DNA of 64,000 nt from Kribbella pratensis. GTDB taxonomy: Bacteria; Actinomycetota; Actinomycetes; Propionibacteriales; Kribbellaceae. Each line of letters begins with the position of its first letter. Position 1 is the first letter of the stretch. Made by a program: the position numbers and the translations under genes. The notes beneath the pieces were generated by a model. The model made no database searches and was not told the DNA's origin. It saw only the letters and a list, made by a program, of their open reading frames with translations. This document shows, piece by piece, positions 23,247 through 31,906 of the stretch. Location: contig NZ_SODP01000002.1 of NCBI RefSeq assembly GCF_004365355.1, forward strand, positions 399,531-463,530, in the 5' to 3' direction.

Positions 23247-23520
23247 GCTCATGAAGCCACCTCGAGAGAGCTGCCGCGCGCGGCCACCGCGACGAAACCG
23301 CCGACGCCCCGGCCTACCGCTCCGCTGCACGGCTCGTACGAACGCATGATCGTCGTCTCGCCGACCCAGAACTGCGAAGATCGCATCCCTCGCCGTACTG
23401 CTCACGATTTTGCTGAGTCGTTGGGACACATGGATAGTTCGCAGGTAGTTGACCAGGGAACGATCGACGATCGGCGAACCGAGGTCAGTGCCATATGAGA
23501 TGTGTGAAGGGGTTGGGGAT
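23247..23520. other. 274-bp gap without a recognised gene
   Basis: Short open frames occur on both strands (51 codons on plus from 23346), but none has a ribosome site or recognisable sequence. It may contain the promoter of the lipoprotein gene; I see no convincing element. Confidence 0.5.
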
Positions 23521-24245
23521 ATGACGGGGAAGCTCGTGGCTGCAATCGTGGCGGCCGGAATGCTGCTCACCGGTTGCAGCGGGGATCCAAGGCGAGCAGC
23601 GGAGATGTGCAGGCCGACCAGGCCACCGCGACGGCGCCCAGCTCGGCGACGCCAAGCACGCAAACAAGCCTGCCGGCCAAGGCGGCGGGCGGAATCAAGG
23701 TCACCGAGGTCGGGTTCGGGAAGTCGGGCGACTACGTCACTGCGGTCGCGGTGATTCGGAACGGCACTGATCAGATTTCGTCGCTGCAGGTGAGCTTCGC
23801 GGCGTATGACGCTGCGGGAGAGGTGCTCGGCCAGCAGGAGACGTCAGCGCCGATTGCTCGCGCCGGCGCGACCGTCGCCACCACCACGCCGATTGAAATC
23901 AAGAGCGGCAAGGTAGCGAAAGTGACGGCAGAGGCGAACGTCCTGCAGAAGCAGAAGGACGAGCACCCGTCCTCGACGTTCGTTGCCAGCGGAGTTAAGT
24001 ATCGGCCGGGGGATTACGACGCATCGGTGACCGGGAAGATCACCAGCAAGTACGACCAGGACGTGAAGGACGCCTACGTGGCGGCTGTCTGCCGAAGCGC
24101 CGCGGGCACGATCGTTGGCGGCGGCGAGGACTACTTCACCGTGAAGTCCGGCGGATCGACGGCCGTCCAGGTCACAGTCAGCGGGGCAGGCATAAAGTCC
24201 TGCCAGCTGTACCCCACCCTCGGCGGCGCCAGCTCAGCCGGATAG
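23521..24245 (+). pseudogene. FxLYD-domain lipoprotein with a frameshift after the lipobox
   Basis: Frame 1 encodes a complete lipoprotein signal peptide, MTGKLVAAIVAAGMLLTGCSG, with Cys at residue 19, and then continues as Arg/Pro-rich sequence. The mature protein is in another frame from about 23580: GSKASSGDVQADQATATAP, a Ser/Thr/Ala linker, and a beta-sandwich FxLYD-type domain (DYVTAVAVIRNGTDQISSLQVSFAAYDAAGEVLG, shown in part) ending near 24245. Adding one G to the GGGG run at 23580-23583 restores one reading frame. So this is a single-base deletion, a sequencing error in a G-run, or a phase-variable switch. Function of FxLYD proteins is unknown; they are extracytoplasmic. Confidence 0.8.
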
Positions 24246-24479
24246 AGAGCGTCGACCAGGCGACCGATACCGGCGGTCCTCCTTCGAAATCCTTGGTTTG
24301 CTGCACTGGCCAGGTGGCCATGACGGCGATCACCACGGAGTGCAGCCGGTCCAGGGTGAGCACCAGCGGCCACGGTGTCCGATGTGGGTGCGCGGTCCGC
24401 ACTCCGGCAGCACACCTCACCGCCTGAAAGGCAGCGGCAGAGCTCGCAAGCTACCCGACGGGTGCCCGAAGATCTGCAG
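24246..24479. other. 234-bp gap, no gene supported
   Basis: Short frames exist on both strands. The minus-strand LTLDRLHSVVIAVMATWPV could be the end of a degraded gene, but nothing is recognisable. Confidence 0.4.
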
Positions 24480-24921
24480 ATGGAACTGGATTCGGGCCTG
24501 CAGTGGGCGCCGTGGCTGTTGTTCGAGGAGGCCGTGCGCGTCGCGCCGCGCGAGCCAGGGGTCTACGTTGCCCGCGAACGACCCACTGGGGCAGATCGTC
24601 TACATCGGAATGGCAGGTGAGCGTCGCGGCCAAGGAATCCGCGGCCGGCTGCGCATCTACCTCACCGGCAAGGCGGCCGTCAGCGGCTTGGGCGAAGCCG
24701 CTCTCGACCGCGCGTTGGCCGACCCGGCGTGGCTGGATCACATGATCCGACGCACTCGGACCGAAGGTCCTCTGCGGGCCAAGCAATGGGCGCAGGCAGC
24801 TCTGACCCGAGCAGATCTCGAGCTGACCTGGACCGTCAGTCCGGACCGCGTGGCCGCTGCGATCATCGAACAACGCCTCATCGCCGCCGCAACGAATCAG
24901 CTCTGGAACCGAAGACGCTAG
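24480..24921 (+). pseudogene. GIY-YIG nuclease-like gene with a frameshift between the GIY and YIG motifs
   Basis: The start ATG at 24480 (MELDSGLQWAPWLLFEEAV) opens a frame that reaches REPGVYVARERP (the GIY part, here GVY) and stops at 24620. The neighbouring frame carries the continuation PLGQIVYIGMAGERRGQGIRGRLRIYLTGK, that is the YIG motif with the conserved Arg, and runs to 24921 with GALREKQW-like LRAKQWAQAALTRADLELTW and IIEQRLIA (the helix glutamate). The frames should join at about 24575-24595 through a single-base indel. The product would be a small stand-alone GIY-YIG protein; as read it is broken. Confidence 0.75.
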
Positions 24922-25251
24922 CTAGCCGATGAACGATCACCGGCGGCTGCTCAGCCGCAGCCGGATGCGTCGATGAAGCCGATAACGGATCAAATGTCAG
25001 GTCGGGACCAGACAGAGCAGGGGCGGGTTCACTATGAATGTTCCCAGCGCGGTCGATGAAGTGCCCGTCGGTCCGTCCGACCGCACAGCCCGGATCACGT
25101 CGAGCAGGCCTGCCGGCACTGCGTCGGCGGGACCGGCCAGGGCCGGGTGGCTGCTGGGTCAGGGGTCGTCCCACCAGCGGTACGGCAGCGAACAGGCCGT
25201 CAGGATCCCCCGCAGTGTTTCAGACGCGGCTCCGGCCTTGTTGTCGTGTCA
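24922..25251. other. 330-bp gap, no gene supported
   Basis: Frames of 70-100 codons occur on both strands, but they lack ribosome sites and recognisable motifs and have atypical composition. It may be degraded sequence next to the two frameshifted genes. Confidence 0.45.
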
Positions 25252-26142
25252 TTAGTGCGGCTGGTTGAGGGAACCACTTGTGATCTTGTCCTGCTGTGGG
25301 GCAGAGGTCGCGGACCAGTTGGTGAGCAGGTGGAGGGCGTGTTCTGACGTGGTGCCGGGCTTGGCCAGGTATATGAACAGCGCTTGATCTGGATCGCCTG
25401 GGAAGGTGACGACCTCCGATTCGAGGGTCAGGTCGCCGACGACGGGGTGGTGCAGTCGTTTGGTGCCGTGGCTGAATTCGACGACTTTCTGTTCGGCCCA
25501 CCACTTGCGGAAGTGCTCGCTTTTGATCGACAGTTCGCCGACCAGTTCGGTCGTCTTGGGGTCGTCGGGGTACCGCGCCGCGTCCATCCGGAGCGCGCCG
25601 ACGAGTTCGGCCACAACTCGTTCCCACTCGTCGGCCCACAGCAGCCGGGCCGCCTCGTCGAGCAGGACCCAGCGCGTCGCGTTGCGGTGCTTGGCGGGCA
25701 TTGCGTTGAAGTCGGCAAGCAGCGCCCTGGCCGAACGGTTCGCGGCCAGAACATCGGTACGGCGCCCGAGTACATATGCGGGGGCGTCTCCGAGCTGCTC
25801 CATCAAGGCGAAGACTCCTGGGCGTACCGCTTGCCCGGACCGCGGTGCACGCGTTCGCGCGGGACGCGCCCGGACGGCCACTGTTTCGAGATAGTTGCGT
25901 TCGGCCCGGTCGAGTTGCAGGGCTGCGGCGATCGCGTCCAGTACCGCGCCTGACGGCTCGATCGGCCGGCCCTGCTCGAGACGCGTGTAGTAGTCGACGC
26001 TGACTCCAGCCAGCCGCGCGAGCTCCTCGCGGCGCAGGCCTGGGACCCGTCGCTTCTGAGCATCGTGGATCCCGAGCGCAGCCGGATCCAGCGCAGCGCG
26101 GCGTGCACGCAGGAAATCTCCCAGCTCCTCATTCCTGGCCAT
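25252..26142 (-). CDS. XRE-type regulator with MmyB-like sensor domain
   Basis: A 296-residue regulator. N-terminal helix-turn-helix: LGDFLRARRAAL, then RRVPGLRREELARLAGVSVDYYTRLEQGR at about residues 31-59, the pattern typical of this family. The rest is an MmyB-like PAS-related ligand domain (PAYVLGRRTDVLAANRSARALLADF, TRWVLLDEAARLLWADEWERVVAELVGALR, shown in part, and HPVVGDLTLE). Such regulators usually repress an adjacent divergent oxidoreductase, here the SDR 173 bp away. The ligand is often a small lipid or aromatic; unknown here. Confidence 0.92.
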   Translation of the reverse strand: MARNEELGDFLRARRAALDPAALGIHDAQKRRVPGLRREELARLAGVSVDYYTRLEQGRPIEPSGAVLDAIAAALQLDRAERNYLETVAVRARPARTRAPRSGQAVRPGVFALMEQLGDAPAYVLGRRTDVLAANRSARALLADFNAMPAKHRNATRWVLLDEAARLLWADEWERVVAELVGALRMDAARYPDDPKTTELVGELSIKSEHFRKWWAEQKVVEFSHGTKRLHHPVVGDLTLESEVVTFPGDPDQALFIYLAKPGTTSEHALHLLTNWSATSAPQQDKITSGSLNQPH

Positions 26143-26183
26143 ACCGTCATTGTCCCCCGACTGCGGCGTCCTCGCGGGGACTG

Positions 26184-26204
26184 CCTAGCCCTCTCGTTCC
26201 TAGG
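26184..26204. promoter_or_regulatory. Candidate operator between the XRE regulator and the SDR
   Basis: CCTAG at 26184-26188 and CTAGG at 26200-26204 form an inverted repeat with 11 bp between; the right arm is itself in the palindrome CCTAGG. It lies between the divergent start codons. Modest evidence. Confidence 0.5.
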
Positions 26205-26315
26205 TCGCGGCAACCCGGGATTCGCGGGGCTCGCTCCGGCCCTCCAACGACACATCGAGCTGAGTTGACTGGGTGCCATCAGCAACAGACTGCACACCAA
26301 CTCAAGGAGTTCGCA

Positions 26316-27131
26316 ATGTCCACTTGGCTCATCACCGGCGCCACTTCCGGATTCGGCCGGCTGGTCGCCGACCGGGTTCTGGCTGGGGGCGACGAGGTCA
26401 TCGCCGTCGGCCGCCGCCGCGACCGCCTGGACGACCTCGTCGCGTCCGCCCCAGCCGGCCAGGTCACTGCGATCGCGCTCGACGTCACCGACACTTCCGC
26501 CGAGCGGGTGATCGGCGACGCCGTCAAGGCCGCGGGCCGGCTCGACGTCGTCGTGAACAACGCCGGCTACGGTCTCTTCGGTTCGGTCGAGCAGACCGAC
26601 GCGGGCCAAGCGCAGGCGATCTTCGACACCAATGTGCTCGCAAACCTCGCTATTCTGCGCGCGACCCTGCCCGCCATCCGCGCGTCACGGGGTCGTGTCA
26701 TCCAGTTGTCCTCATTCGTCGGGTCGTTCTCCTGGCCCGGCTCCGGCCTGTATTCCGCTTCCAAGGCCGCGGTCGAGCTGTTCAGCGAAGGCCTCGCGCA
26801 GGAGCTGGCGCCGACCGGAGCAAAGGTGACGGTCATCCAGCCCGGCATGTTCGCGACCGAGTTCGTCGGCACCTCGCAGGTCATGGCTCCGAACGACGTG
26901 TATCAGCCGACCGTCGGGGCGTTCCTCGCCGGCGTATCGCAGCTGCCCGCCGACGCTATGGGTGACCCGAGCGCGGTCGCGGACGCGATTCTCGCAGTGG
27001 CGAAGATGGACGAGCCGCCGCTGCGACTGGCGATTGGTCAGGACGCAGTCGACGGCATCCGCGCCGCACTCACCTCGCGTCTCGCCGAGCTGGATCAGTG
27101 GGCCGCCAAGGATCTTCCCGCGAAGGCCTGA
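26316..27131 (+). CDS. Short-chain dehydrogenase/reductase (SDR)
   Basis: A 271-residue classical SDR. Cofactor motif TGATSGFGRLVADRV at residues 7-21, AVGRRRDRLDD suggesting NADP preference, NNAGYGLFG, and the active site with Ser in IQLSSFVGSF and YSASK (Tyr-x3-Lys) at about residues 145-149. AAGGAG lies 8 bp before the ATG. The longer open frame upstream overlaps the regulatory gap and is not used. It is the likely target of the divergent XRE/MmyB regulator. Substrate unknown. Confidence 0.93.
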   Translation: MSTWLITGATSGFGRLVADRVLAGGDEVIAVGRRRDRLDDLVASAPAGQVTAIALDVTDTSAERVIGDAVKAAGRLDVVVNNAGYGLFGSVEQTDAGQAQAIFDTNVLANLAILRATLPAIRASRGRVIQLSSFVGSFSWPGSGLYSASKAAVELFSEGLAQELAPTGAKVTVIQPGMFATEFVGTSQVMAPNDVYQPTVGAFLAGVSQLPADAMGDPSAVADAILAVAKMDEPPLRLAIGQDAVDGIRAALTSRLAELDQWAAKDLPAKA

Positions 27132-27387
27132 TCCTCTTCGGGTGCAGCTGACTCGGCGCATCGGCCAGTGTTGATCGTGGTGAAGATCTAACCAGTTGGC
27201 GGACGAGACACGTGCAGCACCCGACCGGCTACTTGATGGGGCGCCGAAGTGAGGACGACCCGACCTTCGGCGCGGTCCCCGAATGATCTGGCGGCGTTTG
27301 GTCGCCTTTCGCGCAGCAAGCGGGCCGGCACCCTTCGGTGCCGTGCCGCTTCGGCTGCGCGGGCCGGGTCGCCGGTGGCCTCGGGTC
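27132..27387. other. 256-bp gap between convergent genes
   Basis: Lies between the stops of the SDR and the acetyltransferase. No gene and no strong hairpin recognised. Confidence 0.5.
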
Positions 27388-28065
27388 TCACCTTTTGCGA
27401 TAACTTCCGATGACGATTCGCCGCCGTACTGTGAAGCCGAGGGCGCGGTACAGGCGAATCGCGCCGACGTTGTCTTCCATGACGTGCAGGAACGGCTGGT
27501 CGCCGCGGCCGACGACTTCGCCCACCACAGAAGTCACGACTGTCCGTGCGAGGCCGAAGCCTCGGTACTCGGTGTCACTGCAGACTCCGCTGATCTCCGA
27601 CCAGCCCGGAGGGCGCATTCGCTCTCCTGCCATCGCCACCAGCTTGTTGCCGCGCTCGATGCCGTAGTAGGCGCCGAGGCGCCAGGTATCCGGGCCGAAG
27701 GGTCCCGGTTTGGTGCGCTGCGCCAGGTCGAGCATCTGCGCGGAGTCCGCTTCGTCCAGCTTTCTGACCGCGAACCCGTCAGGAGCGTCCACACTGGGGA
27801 GCAGCGTGCTGTCGGCAACCATCTGCAGCGCCAGCAGTCGGCGCGTCGCCGTCACGGTCGGCGGCACCGTGTCCGGCGGATTCACCAGCACCACGTCGTC
27901 TTCGCCGGCGAGCTCGATGAGCTGGTCCCAGTCCGCCGGCTCCGCAGCATCTGGCAGCGCCATGAAGGGGGCAACACCGGCCGGGTAGCGAGCGGTGTGC
28001 CCGGCCACGGCAGCCCACTGCCGGTGCGTGCCGGCCAGTGAGTGCCGGACCGGGTTGTCGAGCAT
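27388..28065 (-). CDS. GNAT-family N-acetyltransferase
   Basis: A 225-residue acetyltransferase. The C-terminal GNAT core contains KLVAMAGERMRPPGWSEISGVCSDTEYRGFGLARTVV (motif A Q/RxxGxA as YRGFGLA) and LHVMEDNVGAIRLYRALGFTVRRR (motif B). The N-terminal part MLDNPVRHSLAGTHRQWA is typical of a two-domain actinobacterial GNAT group. The start is uncertain: GTG at 28116 would add 17 residues. It is 62 bp after the quinone-oxidoreductase gene on the same strand and may be co-transcribed. Substrate unknown. Confidence 0.88.
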   Translation of the reverse strand: MLDNPVRHSLAGTHRQWAAVAGHTARYPAGVAPFMALPDAAEPADWDQLIELAGEDDVVLVNPPDTVPPTVTATRRLLALQMVADSTLLPSVDAPDGFAVRKLDEADSAQMLDLAQRTKPGPFGPDTWRLGAYYGIERGNKLVAMAGERMRPPGWSEISGVCSDTEYRGFGLARTVVTSVVGEVVGRGDQPFLHVMEDNVGAIRLYRALGFTVRRRIVIGSYRKR

Positions 28066-28127
28066 CGAGAGACTCGGGCCTGCCGCTACCTCACGTCCTG
28101 CCTCGTCTGAGATCACAGCGACGTGCT

Positions 28128-29120
28128 TCAGCTCGGCAGGCCGTCGGAGTGTGGGGTCAGCAGCACTTTGCCTTGCCACTGGGCCGCAGCGTCGATCGCG
28201 TCGGCATACTGCTCGAAGGAGTAGGTCGCGGCGATGGGAACTGTGATCGCGCCGGATGCGACCAGATCCGCGAGCTCCTCGTACATCGGAACGAGTTTGT
28301 CGAGCGTGGCGGTCTTGAACCACTCGACCAGCCAGAACCCGCGGATCGTGAGATCGGTGAAAACCAGCTGCGGCACGGAAGCTTGCAGCGGCTGCCGGCT
28401 CACGTTGCCGTACATGACGACCGAGCCGCCCTGCGCCACCGCGCTCATCAACCTCAAGGTGGCGTCACCTCCGATCGTGTCCAGGGCCAGCACGACGGGG
28501 GCATCGCTCGTTGCCTTCGCCACCTGCTGCGCCAGATCCGGGCCGTCGACGAGGACGACGTCACCGCCGATCGCCTCGATCTCCTCGATCAGCTCGGGTC
28601 GCCGTACGACGTTCACGGTGCGCAGACCGCGAGATCGCGCGATCGCGATCACGGCTCGTCCGACTGCGGAATTCGCGGCGTTCTGGATCACCCAGGCACC
28701 AGGAGCCAGCGACACGGTCTCGGTCAGCATCAGATAGGCGGTGGCCGGGTTGATGCCGAGCATCGACAGTTGCTTCACGTCGCCATCGGGCAGCGGGCGC
28801 AGCCAGTCGGCTCGGCTCTTGATGCGTTCCGCCCAGGCCGGTTGCAGCGGGGGAATGAGGGTCAGTTCTCCCTCGGCGAGGAACGTCACGTCGCGCCCTA
28901 CCGCGACGACGCGGCCGACTCCTTCGAAGCCGCCGATGCTCGGCAGAGCGGGGAGTTGGCCGTAGCTTCCGGCGATCACGGACAGATCCGAGCCCGTGAT
29001 CGGCGACGCCTCGAGCGCAAGGATCACCTCGTCCGGACCGGGCGCTCCCACGTCAGGGACCTCGACGAGACGCAGACTTTCGGACTGCTTGCCGAACGCC
29101 TGCAACTGGATGGCTTTCAT
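28128..29120 (-). CDS. Zinc-independent medium-chain dehydrogenase (MECR/quinone-reductase type)
   Basis: A 330-residue MDR-family NADPH oxidoreductase resembling the mitochondrial enoyl reductase/ETR group. It starts MKAIQLQAFG, has NSAVGRAVIAIARSRGLRTVNVVRR as nucleotide-binding region and ALDTIGGDATLRLMSAVAQGGSVVMYG (both shown in part). The Cys/His zinc ligands of alcohol dehydrogenases are absent. GAAAGGATC precedes the ATG. It is divergent from an HxlR regulator with two similar 19-bp operators between them, so it is probably induced by a reactive aldehyde or quinone (inference). Confidence 0.92.
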   Translation of the reverse strand: MKAIQLQAFGKQSESLRLVEVPDVGAPGPDEVILALEASPITGSDLSVIAGSYGQLPALPSIGGFEGVGRVVAVGRDVTFLAEGELTLIPPLQPAWAERIKSRADWLRPLPDGDVKQLSMLGINPATAYLMLTETVSLAPGAWVIQNAANSAVGRAVIAIARSRGLRTVNVVRRPELIEEIEAIGGDVVLVDGPDLAQQVAKATSDAPVVLALDTIGGDATLRLMSAVAQGGSVVMYGNVSRQPLQASVPQLVFTDLTIRGFWLVEWFKTATLDKLVPMYEELADLVASGAITVPIAATYSFEQYADAIDAAAQWQGKVLLTPHSDGLPS

Positions 29121-29179
29121 CGACCCGATCCTTTCGATGCACCGCGCGCCGGCTGCGGTCAGCGTGCCGACACACGGAA

Positions 29180-29198
29180 GAGTTGCTTGATGCAACTC
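29180..29198. promoter_or_regulatory. HxlR operator, copy 1
   Basis: Inverted repeat GAGTTGC-TTGAT-GCAACTC with perfect 7-bp arms, 60 bp upstream of the MDR start. Confidence 0.7.
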
Positions 29199-29211
29199 AC
29201 CCTACTCATCT

Positions 29212-29230
29212 GAGTTTCTTCATGCAACGA
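29212..29230. promoter_or_regulatory. HxlR operator, copy 2
   Basis: GAGTTTCTTCATGCAACGA matches copy 1 at 15 of 19 positions, is spaced 32 bp from it, and ends 15 bp before the hxlR-type start codon. Confidence 0.6.
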
Positions 29231-29244
29231 ACTATGCTGACGAC

Positions 29245-29688
29245 ATGCGACGCACGAGCTTCAAGGAGATGAACTGCTCGATCGCCCAGGCCCTTGAGGT
29301 CATCGGGGATCGCTGGACTCTGCTGATCCTGCGCGACGCGTTTCGAGGAGTGAGTCGTTTCGACGACTTCCAGCAGCTGGGCATCGCCCGGAATGTTCTG
29401 CAGCAGCGGCTCGAGGTTCTGGTGGACAACGAGGTTCTGGTCAAAGTCCCGTACAGCGACCGCCCCCTGCGTTTCGACTACCAGCTGAGCGACAAGGGCC
29501 GTGACGTGTGGCCGGTGCTGCAGATGCTGTACGAGTGGGGCGAGGCGTACTGCGAGACGCCCGGCGAACGGATCGAATTCAGCCGCCCTCGGTGCGGGCA
29601 TCAGGGCTCGACCGCGCTTGTCTGCGCGACCTGCAGTGACCCGATCGACTCGGACACGACGCGACTCGCGAACTCTCGGACGAGTTGA
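29245..29688 (+). CDS. HxlR-family transcriptional regulator
   Basis: A 147-residue winged-helix regulator. It begins with the family pattern CSIAQALEVIGDRWTLLILRDAFRGVSRFDDFQQ and contains IARNVLQQRLEVLVDNEVLVKVPYSDRPLRFDYQLSDKGRDVWPVL (shown in part). Two Cys pairs near the C-terminus (RCGHQG, CATC) might bind a metal or respond to electrophiles, as HxlR/YodB proteins can. Divergent from the MDR dehydrogenase with two shared operators. Confidence 0.93.
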   Translation: MRRTSFKEMNCSIAQALEVIGDRWTLLILRDAFRGVSRFDDFQQLGIARNVLQQRLEVLVDNEVLVKVPYSDRPLRFDYQLSDKGRDVWPVLQMLYEWGEAYCETPGERIEFSRPRCGHQGSTALVCATCSDPIDSDTTRLANSRTS

Positions 29689-29719
29689 GATCGCCGAGCC
29701 TGGAACGGACACTGAGTTC

Positions 29720-30319
29720 GTGCACTCAAAACTCGCCGATCGGCGGTCCGGCCGCCCGCTGGGCTTCGATCGGGCCGAGATGCTCGACCGGTTGATGACG
29801 CTGTTCTGGCGCGAGGGGTTCGACGGGGTGACCCAGCAACAGATGGCCGCTACGACCGGGCTGTCGACGTCGAGCCTGTACAACTCGTTCGGCACGAAGA
29901 TCGAGATCTACCGCGAGGCGGTCGACGAGTACCTGCACCGCATGCAAGAGGTCGTCGAGCCGCTCACCGACGGCGAGCGCGGCCGCGACGACCTTCTGCT
30001 CAGCTTGTCCCGCCTCGAGAAGCTTCTCGGCGGTCCGAACGCAGGATTCGGATGCCTCGCGACCACCGCGATGGCCAGGCCGGTCGACGACCACGTCACC
30101 CGCGCCACCCACCGCTACCGGGAGCAACTTCGGTCCGGCTTCCGCGCGGCGTTGCGGCGTGCCCGCACGTTGGGGGAGTCGAGCGCCGATCCCGCCGTGA
30201 TGGCCGACGTGTTCACGTCGGCGGTTCTCGGCACGCTGGTCATCGCGCGCGCCGACAGCGACGGTGCAGAACGGTCACGTCACCTCAAGGCTCTGCGCCG
30301 GCTTGTCGCGACCTTGTGA
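29720..30319 (+). CDS. TetR-family regulator
   Basis: A 199-residue TetR protein. Residues about 15-60 form the helix-turn-helix: MLDRLMTLFWREGFDGVTQQQMAATTGLSTSSLYNSFGTKIEIYREAV (part). The C-terminal domain carries GPNAGFGCLATTAM, as in the group near AcrR/NemR. The frame is open upstream through the end of the HxlR gene. I chose GTG at 29720 because the earlier part is a shadow of hxlR; the start is not certain. It lies 31 bp after hxlR, so it may share its transcript. No clear target is adjacent. Confidence 0.85.
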   Translation: MHSKLADRRSGRPLGFDRAEMLDRLMTLFWREGFDGVTQQQMAATTGLSTSSLYNSFGTKIEIYREAVDEYLHRMQEVVEPLTDGERGRDDLLLSLSRLEKLLGGPNAGFGCLATTAMARPVDDHVTRATHRYREQLRSGFRAALRRARTLGESSADPAVMADVFTSAVLGTLVIARADSDGAERSRHLKALRRLVATL

Positions 30320-30338
30320 GTCGAGCAGCGGGTCACTG

Positions 30339-31760
30339 TCAGAGTGCTGCGATTGACCGGTGAGCGTTGCGCAGGAGCGCTTCCACCGCCCGATCGACAT
30401 CCTGCTCGTCGGTCGCCCAGTCCGACACCGCGATACGCATCAGCCGCTCACCGCGGTACGTCGTACCGCTGAAGAAGGCGCTGCCCTCCGCCCGCACCCC
30501 GGCCATCACCGCGTCCGCCAGCCCGCCGTTGTCACCGTCCGGTGCAAGCCAGCGGACCAGGACCTGGTTGGACACCACCTCGTTGACGATCTCCGCCAAT
30601 CCGCTGCCCGCGAGTGATGCCGCGAAGCGTCGAGCCAGTTGAGAGGTCCTGTCCACGAGCTCGACTACGCCGGTGCGCCCGAGCGCCCGCAACGTCGCAT
30701 ACACGGCGACACCGCGAGCGCGACGAGAGAACTCCGGGTTCCAGTCCATCGGGTCCCGTCCACCCGTTCCTTGTTCCAGGTACGACGCCTGGACGCTCAT
30801 CGCGGCGCGGTGCGCCGCGGCGTTCCGGCAGATCGCGATCCCACAGTCGTACGCGACGTTCAGCAGCTTGTGCCCGTCGGTGGACCACGAGTCGAGCCGT
30901 TCGAGCCCGCTGACCCGATCGGCCATGGCCGGCGAGGCAGCCGCCAGCAACATCACCGCACCGTCGACATGAACCCAGGCCGGATTGCCCGCCTCGCGAT
31001 GTGCGTCGACCAGGTCCGCGACCGCCTGGAAGTCGTCGAACGCGCCGGTGTTCACGTTTCCGCACTCGACCGCGACGATCGTCGGACCGGAGATCGACGC
31101 CAGCGCCTCGGCCAGTCCGTCCGCCCGGATCCGGTCCTGGTCGTCGCAGTCCACGGTCACGACCGCCTTCTCGCCGAGCCCCAGAAACCGAAGCGCCCGC
31201 AACACCGTCGAATGCGCCCCCGCCTTCACGACCACCGTGATCGACGGAGCACCGATCAACCCGTCGGCCTCGACATCCCAGCCGGTGGCGCGGAGCACTT
31301 CGTTGCGCGCCGCCGCGAGGCAGGTGAACGTCGCCATCTGACCACCGGTCACGAACCCGACCGAGCTGCCCTCCGGCAGCCCGAGCAGCTCCACCAGCCA
31401 CTCCGCGGCGAGCTCCTCAGCCACCGACGCCCCAGGTGTCGACGAAAACATCGAAGTGTTCTGATCCCACGCGGTCAGCAGTACTTCAGCGCCGTACGCC
31501 GCCGGATGCAGCCCGCCGACGACGAAGCCGAAGTACCGACCGCCGGACTGCGCGGCCACGTGCGGCCCCAGATCCCGGGCCAGTTCCGCCACGACCTGCG
31601 CGGCATCCGTCCCCTCGCCCGCGGGCGGCCGATCGAGTGCTGCTCGAACCAGCGCCCGGTCCGAAGCCGGCATCACCGCACGCTCGGGCAACGACTCGAA
31701 GTACTCGAGCGCCGCACCCGCGGCCGTATCCACCACCGACTTCCAGTCCGACTTCCGCAT
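30339..31760 (-). CDS. PLP-dependent group II amino-acid decarboxylase
   Basis: A 473-residue decarboxylase of the aromatic-amino-acid/glutamate/diaminobutyrate group. The PLP region shows GFVTGGQMATFTCLAAARNE, VNTGAFDDF, HVDGAVMLLA and the lysine motif STDGHKLLNVAYD with the Schiff-base Lys at about residue 297. The N-terminus has the family RYFGFVVGGLHPAAYGAE. Length fits (about 470-480). GGAGG lies 5 bp before the ATG at 31760, so I prefer it over the ATG four codons upstream. Stand-alone gene; the product amine cannot be told from sequence. Confidence 0.92.
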   Translation of the reverse strand: MRKSDWKSVVDTAAGAALEYFESLPERAVMPASDRALVRAALDRPPAGEGTDAAQVVAELARDLGPHVAAQSGGRYFGFVVGGLHPAAYGAEVLLTAWDQNTSMFSSTPGASVAEELAAEWLVELLGLPEGSSVGFVTGGQMATFTCLAAARNEVLRATGWDVEADGLIGAPSITVVVKAGAHSTVLRALRFLGLGEKAVVTVDCDDQDRIRADGLAEALASISGPTIVAVECGNVNTGAFDDFQAVADLVDAHREAGNPAWVHVDGAVMLLAAASPAMADRVSGLERLDSWSTDGHKLLNVAYDCGIAICRNAAAHRAAMSVQASYLEQGTGGRDPMDWNPEFSRRARGVAVYATLRALGRTGVVELVDRTSQLARRFAASLAGSGLAEIVNEVVSNQVLVRWLAPDGDNGGLADAVMAGVRAEGSAFFSGTTYRGERLMRIAVSDWATDEQDVDRAVEALLRNAHRSIAAL

Positions 31761-31857
31761 CCTGACCTCCATACACCACGGGCGAATCTGAGTTGGTCGA
31801 CTCAGACAGCTGATACTGAGTACCGCGACTCAGATTGTCAATGCGGCACCGCATCAG

Positions 31858-31877
31858 TGTAAACGATAGCGTTTACA
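31858..31877. promoter_or_regulatory. TetR operator at the alpha/beta hydrolase
   Basis: Perfect inverted repeat TGTAAACG-ATAG-CGTTTACA. The same arms with a different 4-bp spacer occur at 36350-36369, next to the tetR gene at 35723. Confidence 0.8.
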
Positions 31878-31906
31878 TCGTGGTTGCTCCGGCCTACGGT
31901 GACGTT

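Noticed and set aside
24246..24479. Possible transposase end on the minus strand
   Set aside because: Only about 40 residues of hydrophobic sequence, no catalytic motif or inverted repeats.
25034..25255. 73-residue plus-strand frame starting MNVPSAVDEV
   Set aside because: No ribosome site, no motif; Ala/Pro/Ser-rich composition expected by chance in high-GC DNA.
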